This document shows, piece by piece, positions 10,648 through 22,371 of a stretch of DNA of 64,000 nucleotides. The stretch's first letter is position 1. Each line of letters begins with the position of its first letter. The notes beneath the pieces are model-generated. The model did no database searches, was not told the DNA's origin, and worked only from the letters and a program-made list of their open reading frames with translations. The translations under genes were made by a program, and so were the position numbers. This DNA comes from Aphelocoma coerulescens. Its lineage: Eukaryota > Chordata > Aves > Passeriformes > Corvidae. The stretch spans positions 70,587,563-70,651,562 of the forward strand of contig NC_091013.1 of assembly GCF_041296385.1 (NCBI RefSeq), in the 5' to 3' direction.

Positions 10648-12744
10648 TCTTTTCACTGGCAGACATTTCAGCTGCCAAAACAATAGAAAGCCATTTTAAA
10701 ACTCCGTATAATCCCAGTGCTTAAGAATCTCAGATACTTCTGTTGCTTCCCTTTACTGTAAAAATCTGTCTGTGGCGCACAGTCACTAATGAATTTACCA
10801 TCACAGTGTCTGTAGCTGGTAGAGAATGCTGGGATTCTGCATGTGAGAGACAGCACTGCAAATAAATTTAGTGGGTTTGGCTGTACGCGATGTCTTGGGA
10901 CATAAGTTAACAGCAAGAGTTGGTGCCTAGCCCTAGACCATCATTTCCCCTTCTTCTTTCCTGCTCACAAGTTGTCTGCCTACATACACATTAATAAGCT
11001 TGTTCAGGACAGCAACAGGAATTCTGGCTGCTAATAAAATGGCAGTCGTGATCATTTCCATGGGCAAATGGCCAAGGAGAAGATTATCCACTACAAAGAC
11101 ATGTTCTGCATGTCCTTGGAAACAAATCACCTTTAAACTATTGCTTGATGAAAACTGGGGATGTCCCATCTTTGCACAGAAGAGATTGCAAGTAAATTAC
11201 CCCCTTGCCATGTTTTAGGTGGGTTGTCAGTATAAGCAGCTCTGTAGCCAGAAGGGCTCCTCTTTCCCAAGAAGTGAGACTGAACAGGGAACCACTGATA
11301 CCAGCCAACAAAAAATGTAAAGAGAGACATAAGCTGACTCTGTAATGTCTGTGTGGTACTGCAGTGGGAAGTCTGAAGAACTTCTCTTTACTCTGGTCAG
11401 AGGGGGAAAGAAATGAGCTAGGAAAGATGTTCTTAAAATGCATGAGGAGTTTGAAGGATTTCAGAAAGACTTGAGGATGAGTCTCTTTAAACCAAGGTAG
11501 GAACAAGAAAAGACAGGCTCTGTAGACACCAGAAAATATTGTTTGGATTAAGAATGAGTAGCAGTGGGGTTTTTTTCCATGTGGCCAACAACAAATATAT
11601 TTTTCTGTTTCAGACAGTACTGACAAAACTTGTTTCACAGAAAGAAAAATGTTGAAAATTGCTGGGATACCAATTGTATTTCATAACGTCTGCAATTAAA
11701 CTAATCCCTAGCTGAGAGTTTTTCTTACCCTTCATTCTGTTTAACAAATTGTTAATGTGAAGTTAAGAATAATTTTTTCTGTCCTAGTGTATTGGCAGGG
11801 GATTTCTGATTTTCTGGGACTCCCTGAAGATATTTTTTCATATATCCAAGACCTTTTTCATATATTCAGAATGGCTTGAATTGCTGTTAACACATAGGAT
11901 TTGGAATGAGATGATTAGTGTAGTAGTCTATATAGCATAGCATTGATGAAACTATTTCCATTTCCCTAAAACTCTCAGTTGCCTATTGTTTACCTGTGAC
12001 TTGAAGCACTGGCTGATTTTCTGCTTCATGTACCAGACCCATTAGAGCAACAATAAAGGGGAAGAAGGGATTACCAGGAGGTGTTGTGGGAAGAAAAGAC
12101 ACATTGCATGGATTTAGCAAAGGCTCCTCTGACTTCTCAGAAAAACCTGGTCTTGCTTCTTTTAGAAACTTTAGAAGTGTTGGGCTGTGTTCATTTTGTC
12201 ATTCATGTCTGAAAGCTTTTAAAATAAAGTGCTTGTAAAAGGCTAGCAGTCAAATCTTAAAAGCTGGCTGTTCCCTCTACTGTAAATCTGCTTTTGTTCT
12301 TCTTCCATTCGATTATAGAGAGAGTACGTAATACCCAGAGGAGGACTCAAAGTCCAAACTGAGAGAACTTATGGTAGTTTTAGAAATGAAACTTGTCTGA
12401 GGTGCTATTTAAGCATATCCATTGCTTCTTTCATTAAACTCTTTTATGACTTAGGAGACAAATGTAAGTGTTCCCGAAACTTCCGTAAGACTTTTAAACT
12501 TCTGTCTTGCCAGGGGACAAAGAAAACCTGAAAAATACCATTTAAAGCTATGAGTCCTGAGTACTATTCTCCCTTCATACACTTTAAATAAGTCCAGTGT
12601 GTTTCTTGGGAGCAGCCCTTCAAACAAACAGAGAAATTCCAAACTCTGGAGAGGGAAGCTGTGCTTGGTGGAGGAACAAAACTGAGCTGTCCAGAAGGCA
12701 GCTGATCTTTTCCCCTTGATCCCCTGTCATCTGCCTCTACACAA

Positions 12745-12850
12745 AGCCATCATTAAGGTCAGGAAAGACCTCTAAGATTCAACCATTAACTGCCAGGTCC
12801 ACCACTGAAACATGTCCCTAAGCACCACATCTGCGTGGTTTGTGGAACAC
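12745..12850 (-). mobile_element. CR1 LINE fragment, 3' region, reverse orientation
   Basis: The + strand reads GGAAAGACCTCTAAGATTCA, then ACCATTAACTGCCAGGTCCA, then ACATGTCCCTAAGCACCACA. This is the familiar reverse complement of the avian CR1 tail (accaTGTCCCtaAGcgCCAcatct). It is short and diverged, and ends about 95 bases before the next STARD13 exon. Confidence 0.75.
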
Positions 12851-12945
12851 TTGAGGGGACTGTGAATGTCTGTGGTAACTTTATCTTTGCAGCCCCTTAT
12901 CTGATCTCACAACTGACCCCCTGAACATCACTTGCTCATTCCCAG

Positions 12946-13153
12946 ACGTCCCCAAGGAGCAGCGGCTGCAGGCAGTGCAGGCTGCCATCATGCTCATGGC
13001 CGACGAGAACAGGGAGGTTCTGCAGACTCTGCTCTGCTTCCTCAGCGATGTCACCTCCGTGGAGGAAAATCAGATGACTCCCATGAACATCGCTGTTTGT
13101 CTGGCCCCTTCCCTCTTCCATCTCAATATAGTGAAGAAAGAAAGCTCACCAAG
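12946..13153 (+). CDS. STARD13: STARD13 exon: RhoGAP core helices
   Basis: Two bases complete the Tyr codon, giving HIYQYVPKEQRLQAVQ across the junction. The exon carries ADENREVLQTLLCFLSDV and then ENQMTPMNIAVCLAPSLF, the RhoGAP box with the conserved Asn that contacts the GTPase, followed by HLNIVKKESSP. All agree with the DLC family. The exon ends two bases into an Arg codon at a GTATGT donor. Against the human protein I recall, SDVTSVEE replaces NDVVNLVEE, one residue shorter, in a surface loop. Confidence 0.96.
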
Positions 13154-14042
13154 GTATGTTTCTTCTCAGCATTATAAATAGCCCCATCTTTAATACTGAG
13201 TGATGCTTTCAGTGGTATGCAGGACAAAATTTTCCAAATCATCTGCTTTCCAGCACACATTAAACAGGGCATGGCTTCAGTAAGTAAGAGGGGAAAACCC
13301 CTGCTGCAGAGCCAGAAGCACACTTGTTTTCACAAGCCCAGCAGGCATTTCTGGCTGTCTGTTGTGAATATGCAATGCCTGCTTTTCATGCTGAATTTTC
13401 AATGGGGCACTAGTGAGTTTTGCATGTTTTGCAGTTTCCTTCTGTGAAGGAAAAGGGCTTGCTTTTGCTCTGGTTGAAATCAAAGATCACCCATATTTTA
13501 AAGGATTTTGATATGTAGATTTTCAATGAATGGTTTTTTTCACTTTCAGTTTACTGTCTACATTCTGCCGTTCGGAAACAGGGTTTATTTCAGGCCACAT
13601 TAAAACTGTAACATGGTGAGTGTAGACTAAACAGAGCATAGCCAGGCTAAACATTAGTGGTCCCTCTTGACTCTTTTTCCCTCCCATCTGGTTCGGAATA
13701 CTGAGATTCTTGGTCAAGTACATGTATAACCCATGTCTGAGCAAGTGCTTTAAGCAGGAACAATGTAAACCACTTTACATCATGTCTGTTAAAAATCTAT
13801 TTCAAAATGTACAACACATCATGCAGGATATGTATAACCTTTCCTGCTTTTACCTTTGGCTCAACAATGTTTTAGGTAAACATTTTTCTTTTAAAAATGG
13901 CCCAACAGTTTGAGCAGTCTTGGTGATAAATAGAAACTAAAGATAGGGTTTTTTCTCTTGGGTGTTGGGAGCATCGTGCTGCTTTTTGCTTTCATATTAA
14001 AAAGATTCAGCTCTTTACCTGAGATATTGAATTCAATTACAG
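13154..14042 (+). other. STARD13: STARD13 intron
   Basis: A short intron between GTATGT and an AATTACAG acceptor. I see no repeat or RNA gene in it. Confidence 0.85.
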
Positions 14043-14157
14043 AGTAATACAGAAAAAATATGCAACAGGGAAGCCAGATCAGAAGGACCTCAGTGAAAAC
14101 CTGGCAGCTACTCAGGGCCTTGCTCACATGATAATGGAATGCAACAAACTTTTTGAG
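14043..14157 (+). CDS. STARD13: STARD13 exon: end of the RhoGAP domain
   Basis: The first base completes Arg. The translation is VIQKKYATGKPDQKDLSENL followed by AATQGLAHMIMECNKLFE, the last helices of the RhoGAP domain. It is nearly identical to the human sequence (a few swaps such as S for N and T for A). The exon ends in phase 0 at GTGAGT. With the three preceding exons the GAP domain is complete from about residue 540 to 745 of the part in view. Confidence 0.96.
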
Positions 14158-14907
14158 GTGAGTGACAGACTCAAACAGCATTATTCATGGCCACATAATG
14201 CAACACCCTTTGAAGTATTTATGTTTATGCTTACATTTTCTTTCTTGTGTTAGCTCAGAGATTGGTGCCTCACTTACTTGTAAACTTGCTTCATCTAAAG
14301 TTTAGTTATCTCATTTCTTTATGGCAGTTCCCTTTTACTATTCAAAAGATGCAGGGTAATTATTCTGTAACAGTTTTCCACCCAAACCACTGGATTAGGA
14401 AATTTTAGTTTAATTCAAATCAAAATCTGCTAGTGTAAAATTTTATTACAATGCTTTTAATGCCTCAATTAAAACTTATTAATCTTAAAAATAATTGTTC
14501 ATACACTTCATTTCTGTGTGTCGTGCAATAAAGTAAAAATCACACAGAGAGCTGCAGTCATTCCTGCAGCTACTTACACTGCAGCTGGAGTAGAGCAAAT
14601 GCTCATATCTGCCTTCCCCAGAAGGCAGTATTTCTGAGGGCTAAAGGAGTAATAGGGGTGTATTGACATCCAGTTGATCAGTCTAACATGGTTCTGCATG
14701 AGGAGTGCTGTTCTGAGCCATGGGCTGTTTCATTAGACTACTTTGATGTTTCATCTTGCATAAAGACAGAAATTGGTATGCATTTTACAGATCATAGGCT
14801 CATGCAATTGGATGCTGAGTGGTCCATCAGCCTACGAACACATTTCCTTCAGGAAAAGTTCTCAGCAGGAGATTTTCCCTGTGTGTTTTCCCTCCCTTCT
14901 GTGGCAG
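14158..14907 (+). other. STARD13: STARD13 intron
   Basis: A 750-base intron with a pyrimidine-rich acceptor TTCTGTGGCAG. I see no repeat or other gene in it. Confidence 0.85.
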
Positions 14908-15129
14908 GTCCCACACGAGATGATCACCCAATCCCGAAACTCCTATGTTGATGCAGAAGTGCATTCTCCTACCCTGGACGAGCTTGGGAAACAAGTGGAT
15001 GAGGAAGGAGGGAACTATCAGATGTACCTGGAAACCCTCATGCAGAATCTCCAGAAAGAAGCAAAAGAGAAATTCAAAGGATGGGTCACATGTTCCAGTG
15101 TAGAGAACACAGAACTCGCCTACAAAAAG
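14908..15129 (+). CDS. STARD13: STARD13 exon: GAP-START hinge and start of the START domain
   Basis: The translation runs VPHEMITQSRNSYVDAEVHS, then a variable acidic stretch, QNLQKEAKEKFKGWVTCSS, and ends ENTELAYKK. It covers the hinge between RhoGAP and START and the first helix of the START fold, a StAR-related lipid-transfer domain. The most divergent part (ELGKQVDEEGGNYQMYLETL) is where human and bird proteins usually differ. The strongly conserved FKGWVTCSS marks the start of the lipid-binding fold. Both borders are phase 0, so this exon could be skipped without a frameshift. Confidence 0.95.
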
Positions 15130-17063
15130 GTAATTTGGGGAGACATAGAAGAAGCAGCAAAGAAACCAAAGCAAAATGCAGCTCAGCTATGGGGCACCCT
15201 GACATGTTGCATGGCAAAACTCACACCCTTCTTTTTGGCAAACACTCTTTTTTTTATTTTTAAAAAGATAACTAAAAGCAGTTAAAAATGTAATACAACA
15301 GTAATTCAGGTATGAGATTCCGGAAAAAGGCACACAAAGCAAGCTGGGGTCTCCAGACTAGATCGAGTAAGTGACACAGCAAACAACACAACAGTGAGCT
15401 GAGATGTTAAACAACAGAGAACATTACCTGGGGAAGCTCTTTGACTGGGGGCATGCAAAGTTTCTGACCAGTTCTTGATGTTTGCCAGCAGTTTGGAGAA
15501 CACAGCTAGAACACAAGTAATTACAGAACTTCTTCAGGTTCTCCAATGCTTTATTAAGCAGGCAAACCATATCACCAGTTTTATCCCTGATCCTTTTGTC
15601 CTTTTTTCAAGTGGATTTTTGATACTGCAGCTTTTATCAAAATTTCTGAATTTGTTTCAGGCTCTGTCACTTCTTCAGGGAAAGCCAGACCACTGCAGCA
15701 AGGCAGAGGGTGCTGCAGGGTCCCTGCAGACAGTGGAGTTCAGGGCTGCTGGAAATGCAATAGCAAAGCAGAGGTCTCCAAACCAGCAGCAGCTAGCAAG
15801 AGGAGGAGATGGATTATGGGTTGGCTGGCACGAATTAGGCAGGAGAAGGGCACTGGGAGGAATGTGGGATCTGGATGGTGAGGGGGCAGGAGGCAGCATT
15901 ACCCCAACCTGAGAAAGTGCAATGCCTCTGTCAGGGCAAAGAAACCTCAGTTACTGTGGTTTGTAGCCAGCTTCTGTGAGTGACCTCTCCAGGGAGGGAC
16001 TGTGGGAGGCTGGGGACAAAGTAACAGGGCTCAGGTGGGAGCAGGACATGGGAGATGGGAGAGAGGGAATAGAGGCCTGTGCAGCCAGTGGTCAAGGACC
16101 TGTGGGACTAAAGAGGGGATTGGGAGTCTGGGGCTCCAGGGCTGGGGAAATGGGGAGCTGAAACCTTTGTGGAGAAAGAATTACAACAACATGAAATAAT
16201 TTAAGGTGGGAGGTGTGGAAGCTGGGTTTCTGGGTAAACAATCCTGGGTCTGTGGGAGGTCCTAGAGGTTTCTGAAGTACTCACACTGGTATATGAAAAT
16301 GATAGGGTAGGGAGGGGTTAGAAAAGCTGGGCTTGCAAGATCCAGTGATTGTTTACTGCCTGAAATAGGCAATAATGCCCCAAAACCATGCAGAAAAGCT
16401 GTATGTGTGCAATCTAGGATAGTCACCTTGTGCACAGCCCAGCACTTTCTGCTCCCCTTACTGCAAGCTGTGGAGGCATTTCAAGAAACAGGATCTGTGA
16501 GCAAGGAGGAGCTAGCAATCAGTCTGTGCTCTTTGAAAGGTGTTTTCCCAATACTCCCTTGCAGCTATTTTGAGGAGCAAACATCTGTGTATCTGACACG
16601 ACTGAATTGGCATATATTCTGCTCCCCCAGAATTAACCAGGAGGGTTAATGGACCCTCAGTCCCAGACAGTGTATAAGATTGCCGAAGTTAGTTTATTTA
16701 TTTCAGCCCAGGGTTTCAGTCTCTCATCTCTTTTTACTTCTGCAGACACATATCTGTCATTACACTTAGGATGTTTGGACTTGAAAAAGTGTCTGTCACA
16801 CTAGAAGTAGTGCAGAACCTCACTGGCACTACGGGAGCTAGTCCAGATATATTCTATTGCGAGAGCAGAGTAATGAATCACTTCAGATTTCCATGCAGGA
16901 CTGGTAGAGCAGCAGCAATAGCAATAATAGTAATGATTAGCAGGAGAATATGAATGCTCTTAAGCTGAAGTCATACACACATACTGAGATTTTGCCTTCA
17001 GTTATTGTCTGCTGAACACACAGGCATATGGGGGGGGTTGTGTTCTTGGTTACTTCACTCCAG
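15130..17063 (+). other. STARD13: STARD13 intron with a purine-rich, G-rich tract
   Basis: The segment 15,780-16,280 is rich in GGGA and GGAG runs and could form G-rich secondary structure. A small GCA/ATA-type triplet patch lies near 16,905-16,935 and a run of seven G near 17,031. No gene or named repeat is visible. Confidence 0.8.
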
Positions 17064-17281
17064 GTTGGCGATGGGAACCCACTAAGGCTTTGGAAAGCCT
17101 CGGTTGAAGTTGAAGCCCCCCCATCAGTTGTCCTGAACCGAGTGCTGAGAGAACGTCACCTCTGGGACGAGGACTTCTTGCAGTGGAAGGTGGTCGAGAG
17201 CCTGGACAAGCAGACAGAAGTTTACCAGTATGTTTTGAACAGCATGGCTCCTCACCCCGTCCGAGACTTTGTTGTTCTCAG
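17064..17281 (+). CDS. STARD13: STARD13 exon: START domain, central part
   Basis: The translation reads VGDGNPLRLWKASVEVEAPP, then SVVLNRVLRERHLWDEDFLQ, WKVVESLDKQTEVYQYVLNS and MAPHPVRDFVVLR. RERHLWDEDF and MAPHPxRDFVVLR are hallmark strings of the DLC-family START domain, a beta-barrel cavity expected to bind a lipid. The exon ends two bases into the final Arg at a GTAAGC donor. It differs only slightly from human (for example V for S in HPVRD). Confidence 0.97.
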
Positions 17282-20200
17282 GTAAGCTGAGGGCAGTTCT
17301 CTGGTCCCTTTGCCTCCTGCAGCGCATAAAGGAAGATCTGGACTTATCTCAGCCTTCACATCTGTGCAATTGCTCTCCGGGAACTCTACTTCTGGGCAGC
17401 AGTGTTGATTTCTCAAACTGAATTAGTCAAACACCTAGAGCATGCTGACCTTTTCTCTGATGTAATTTGAGGAGCACATACTCCTAAGGCCATAAATATA
17501 ATTTCTTCCTCAGAACAGATGTCTGATAATAGCTGCTCTTCTCTCTTAGCTTTGTTTGTTGTCAAAACAGTGCAAATAGAACCCAACTGTTTTTTACGCT
17601 GCTTTTGCTGTTCTCTGGGGAATGTTTGATGTTTAAGAGCCAAATGTTTAGAAGAGAAGATAGTGGTGCTTTTAAGCTAAGGCTGTTATACAGTGTCTAT
17701 ATAAGTTATTATCTCAAATTTTCAGTTGGAGTCTTTGTAAACAAAGAAATGCTGATCCATAAAAATCCTAGCGTGGAAATGAACAGAAAGAGGCAGTAGA
17801 TTTGTATTCTATCTTCCAGGGGATGATTTCTCTCAAATAAATGTATAGCTGTGTATCAATATTCCACATTCAATCCCAGTTCTGCCATTGTCTATCTGCC
17901 CATACAGAACAGTCAAAAAAAAACCCTCTTATGCACCTTCTGCCTTTGAAATCCTGACCTTTGCTTGCTAGGAGGTATTGTGGAGCTGCTGACATATTTC
18001 ACTTACAGGGTCAGTCCCACAGTTACTTATTTCAGGATGATTTTGTGCATTCCTGTTTTTGGTCCCTGCTTTCTTTGATTGAAATGATGTGCCAGAGAAA
18101 TACAAAGCAGTTTTGACAAAGGAAGTACTCCAGTGAGTCAGAATTGTATTAAAGAGAATGAAGATTGAAAGAAAAAGATGAGCCAAACAAAATATAATTA
18201 TGAAAGTACATCCCTTTTATGAACTTTAGTAGTCTCTTAGAAGATGACAACACACAGACATTGTTGGTACAGGGGAAGAATTATTGGAATTCTTAGGGGA
18301 AGATTTAAAAAATGCTTTCTGTAACCAATGCTCCCATTACTCTATTTCCTTTGCTTTCCCACAGTATTCTGGGCTAAATTAATTATTTTATAATTAAATA
18401 TATATTATATATTTCATATCATTATATATCTATCATTATTTTGTAAATAATCTTCTTATATAATGTTATTAGCTTGAAGCACTGATAAATTTGGCACCGA
18501 GAAGATCGTCTGTGAGCGGCAGGGAGGTTTTGATGACCGTAATTTGGTCCTCTCTCTTGCCACTTAGTTCACTACTAGGTTTTGTGGTGGTTTGTGTTCT
18601 TTAAAGACCTGCTGTGCAGTCACATCAGTTAAAGGCAAATCCTGCTATCGAGTTCTTGTTCTTTTCACTAACCCAGGCAGAATGACCCCCGAGGACTGAA
18701 ATACATATCATAAGAAAGAATCCTGGTGGGTTCTTAAGGGCTGAAAGCAGCCATCAGGCAGATCTGTCAGATTCTGTTGTTTATCTCTTTTGATTGATAT
18801 CATTAAGTCTAGAGCAAGGTTAGCCAGCAATGCCGCAGTCAATTTGATACCTTATGATTGGTGGGAAGGGAACAGTGAAATTATAATACATCTCTGGGGA
18901 CATGAATAAATATATTTTAACAGATGGCAATTTTCTCCTTCTCAGTCAAACACTGGGCTGTGAAAGGATCAACTTAGTTGCTCCCTTTTTTTTCAATGTG
19001 ACAGTCATAACAAGGGGATTAGGCTCCCCAGAGAAGACTCTGATGGTAAGAGGAGAGGGGAAATGTTTCATATGCCTGGGATATGACATAGCTCTCAGCT
19101 GCCCTGCACAGGCATCACTTTTATTGAAGAATCCACAAGTGTTTAATGTTCATTAAGTATGACAGCATTTGGGTGAGTTAGGTGCCATGCCTGATATTAC
19201 TACTGTAAGACATTTAAAGAACTGCTTAAACTGGCCTAAACCTATCTGATTGGGAACAGGAAATGTAAGTCTTCTGAAATCTCTGGGATGTAGAACTTTC
19301 CACATCCCAAATGGCCCAGGTAGTGCTGGGTAGTTAGCAAAATTATGTGGGCAGTATCTAAACACTGTGCAAGCACTCACAGGAGGTGGTTCAGCATTTC
19401 TCATACTGGATCTCAGCTGTGATTTCCTTCTCCCATGTGTTTCATCTGCCAAGATAGCTCATCAATTTTATTAATGCCCAGGCACATGTAAAACCTTCTG
19501 GTTAGTATCTTCCTGCAGTGTCTTGAATAACAGCTCAGTTTCATGTAAGAAAAATGCAGAATGTTAAAATTATCTGCTGAAGTTCAAGCTTCAACAGTCC
19601 TTGAGAGAGCTTACCTGCTAAAATATGATACTTCCCAAGGAAGCATAATCCCTATCTCAGACAATCCACAGCAAAATGATGCATTTTGCACAGCACAGTG
19701 GGAATTTCTCATTTCTTCCCACAGCATAGGAAAGAGCACAGACCTGTCCTCTGAGATTCAGTGGAGATGAGAAAGATGTGAAACACAAGAACAAGTAGAG
19801 AATGCTTACAGAACAACAAAAAAATGTTAAGTATTTAAGTCTAGGTCTCCTGAACTTGGTGGAAAACTTCTCCAGCATGTAAGAGAGGCTAGAAACTTAG
19901 GAGAGCAAAAAAAAAAAAGGAATGGCATTTTGTTTTTAATTCAGACACCCTTGAAACATATTCTGTGTAGTAGTGAGGATTTCTGCTGTACTACATTTCT
20001 TGTTCTGTAAATCTGCATGGGTACAGTGCACAGTTTCAGCTTTTGCTGGATGGCTTATCCTCACTCTTTCTCCTTTCCAAAACTTCCGTCTGACTGCAAA
20101 AGGCTCTATCGTGCCTTATAATACATAATGGTTACAAAGTGCTCCTGTGGAGAAGAAAAACTTCTCCACCCAGAGCCACATAGATGGGTGGCCATTCCAC

Positions 20201-20382
20201 ATCACGGTCAGACTACCAACTGGGGAACATGAAACTCCTCCAGGGACTCCTAGGATGGTCCACTGGCATTGCAGGCAACAAGGACAGGCAGACAAGCAAA
20301 CTATAACTTTAATTCTGGTTCTTACTCATGTGCCCAAAAGTTTCATCAATAAAGTGATTCTGTCTTGCCTATGTTCCTGCAG
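17282..20382 (+). other. STARD13: STARD13 intron with AT-rich block and a possible regulatory element
   Basis: It has a strongly AT-rich block at 18,376-18,462, a CpG-retaining block at about 18,470-18,880 (listed separately) and an A-run at 19,906-19,918. No other gene is supported. Confidence 0.8.
18470..18880. promoter_or_regulatory. Candidate conserved non-coding element (enhancer-like), unproven
   Basis: This stretch differs in texture from the AT-rich intron around it. It keeps CpG sites (GATCGTCTGTGAGCGGC, GACCGTAATT, GCCGCAGTC), has no repeat signature or open frame, and contains homeodomain/PBX-like TGATTGAT and GATA-like words (TTATCTC). Such blocks in bird introns are often conserved regulatory DNA. 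Base texture alone supports the call. Confidence 0.25.
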
Positions 20383-20559
20383 GACGTGGAGGACTGATTT
20401 GCCCAAGGGGATGTGCATGCTGGTTGCCATCTCTGTGGAACATGAAGAGGCTCTTCTCATGGGAGCTGTACGAGCCATCGTGATGGACTCCCAGTACTTG
20501 ATAGAGCCCTGTGGTTCAGGAAAAGCCAGGCTGACCCACATCTGCAGGATTGACCTAAA
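20383..20559 (+). CDS. STARD13: STARD13 exon: START domain, third part
   Basis: The first base completes Arg. The translation is TWRTDLPKGMCMLVAISVEH, then EEALLMGAVRAIVMDSQYLI and EPCGSGKARLTHICRIDLK. It forms the strands and the lid-side loop of the START barrel. MDSQYLIEPCGSGKxRLTHICRIDLKG is almost invariant in DLC proteins. The last Lys codon is split across the GTAAGT donor. Confidence 0.97.
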
Positions 20560-20900
20560 GTAAGTATCCCACTTGCACAAAGTAATGTCCATTCAGCAGG
20601 ACAAAGCCCTCAGGCTCATGGAACAGAGGGCATGGTTAGGGTAGCTTTGCTGCTTTGGAGTTTTCCTGCAGTCTTTTCTCCACTCAGTGCCTACCACTGT
20701 TATGATGTGATCCTAGAAATAGAATCTGCTTATTTGATTACTGCAAGGGAGAACTTCAGAGTACACTTAAAATGACAAGTATTTGAAGTCTCCACCACCC
20801 CCGTGGGCAGTGGGGAGCCAGAAGCATTGCAAGCACGTTTCTGTGGGGCATATTTCTTGGGTATTTGAGTTTCTCAATAATTCTCTTTTCATTTCTGCAG
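20560..20900 (+). other. STARD13: STARD13 last intron
   Basis: A short intron of 341 bases with GTAAGT donor and TTTCTGCAG acceptor. Nothing else is visible in it. Confidence 0.9.
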
Positions 20901-21018
20901 AGGACATTCCCCAGAGTGGTACAACAAAGGCTTTGGACATCTGTGTGCAGCAGAAGTTGCCAGGATCAGAAACTCATTTCAACCTCTGATTGCTGAGGGA
21001 CCAGAAACAAAAATCTGA
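20901..21018 (+). CDS. STARD13: STARD13 last coding exon: C-terminal helix of START, stop
   Basis: The first base completes Lys. The translation GHSPEWYNKGFGHLCAAEVA is followed by RIRNSFQPLIAEGPETKI and TGA at 21,016-21,018. The C-terminal helix closes the START lipid cavity. The ending GPETKI is the same as in human STARD13 as I remember it, which fixes the identity of the paralogue (DLC2 rather than DLC1 or STARD8). The ten exons together give 2,970 coding bases, exactly divisible by three. Confidence 0.97.
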
Positions 21019-22349
21019 GGAAGTGTTCCTGGGAACATGTGAGCATAGATCAGGGTCTGGCAGGGAACAGGAATACTGAAAGCAAAGGTCTTATTTAAGC
21101 TGCAGAAGTCTGACCAGACCTGGGTCTATACAAAGCTGAGAAAGGAATTTTATAGGAAAGTACTTTTATTCTGGAGACTTCACCTTCCCCCCTCCCCCAC
21201 ATCCACTCTGTATTAATTTTGATTATTGAACTAAACATTTCTTCAGAGAGCTTTTATTACTTTAAAAACAGATTATTGCCATTACTTGTATGTTACATAA
21301 CTCTGGTATTTAAAGGCTTCTAAGAAGCATATTTTAATTGTAAATAAATAATGTACAGTATGTATATATTTATCAATATTCTATATATATATATGTATAT
21401 GTATAAATTAATTATTTTGTATATAACTCAGTGCAAATCACTTGCATCAGTTGGACCTGAAGTGGATCTGTCACTTGTTTCTTAGTGTGTCACTGCTACC
21501 TAAGCTGTGTTTGCTGTTATCACAGGGCTACCAGGCATAATTCGTGTGATAACAAATGCCTGTTCTCAAATATGTTTTGTGTTTGTGTGTGCTATGAGAA
21601 GGTACCTAGAAATAGATGTAGGAAGAATTACAGGAACTAAGGAAGAAGGAGGTTACAGTACATTTAAAAATAATGAGGAGGGAATCAATCTCACCAAATA
21701 AAATACATGGAGATGCATCTGAGACAGACACTGTGGAGGCCATTTATGTCCAGCTGCAGAATTGTGACTGTCAGTAGAAGGTGTTGAAAACTTCCCTGCT
21801 GCCTTAATGACTGGTGTCTGTCAATAGAGAACCTCACTGTGTGCAGTGTTCCAGGTCTTCCCATCCTCGGACAGCACAAGGTAACACTGTGTGTCCTGAG
21901 ATGGCTGAAATCAGACTGGTAAGTTATTAAGCTGTAAAATAATTATTTTTTAAGCATTTTGTCTAGGTTCTGAGTGTTTCTGTGTTGTTCTTTCCTTCTC
22001 CCATAGAGATGGCTAATCCAAAGCAGGTTTTCCACATCCAGTGGACACAAAGATGTGCAGATGAACACCATGCATTTTAATATTCTTACTATACAAATAA
22101 CTATGCTTTTTTAAGATTTTAAACACATCTTGGAGATTTAAAAGACTAAATAAATGCTGTTCTTGGAAAGATTGCTTTTATAGTAACAGCAAGCATTTTC
22201 ATCTTATATTGCACTGATCTGCATGATCCCACCTCTGTAGGCATTGGTGGGAGCAGGATTAGGACTATGAGGAGTAGGAGCCATTTAAGCCTATTATATA
22301 ATTTCATTTTCAGGGACCTATTATTTTGCTAATGGAAGAATGCTTTAAA

Positions 22350-22371
22350 AGTAATAATAATAATAATAATT
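22350..22371. repeat. Simple repeat (TAA)n
   Basis: Seven or so TAA units lie within the inferred STARD13 3' UTR. Confidence 0.85.

Larger units (their letters stand above)
9837..12945 (+). other. STARD13: STARD13 intron with an exon-like open frame and a CR1 fragment
   Basis: A 3.1-kb intron. It contains a (GAAA)n(CAAA)n patch at 10,338-10,369, an exon-like open frame at 10,396-10,647 with a possible poly-A signal at about 10,859-10,866, and a reverse-oriented CR1 fragment at 12,745-12,850. The open frames on the - strand around 11,138-11,638 are not recognisable and are probably chance. Confidence 0.8.

Noticed and set aside
11138..11638. A 166-codon open frame on the - strand in a STARD13 intron.
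   Set aside because: No family resemblance and no convincing splice sites or start context; similar chance frames occur in other introns.
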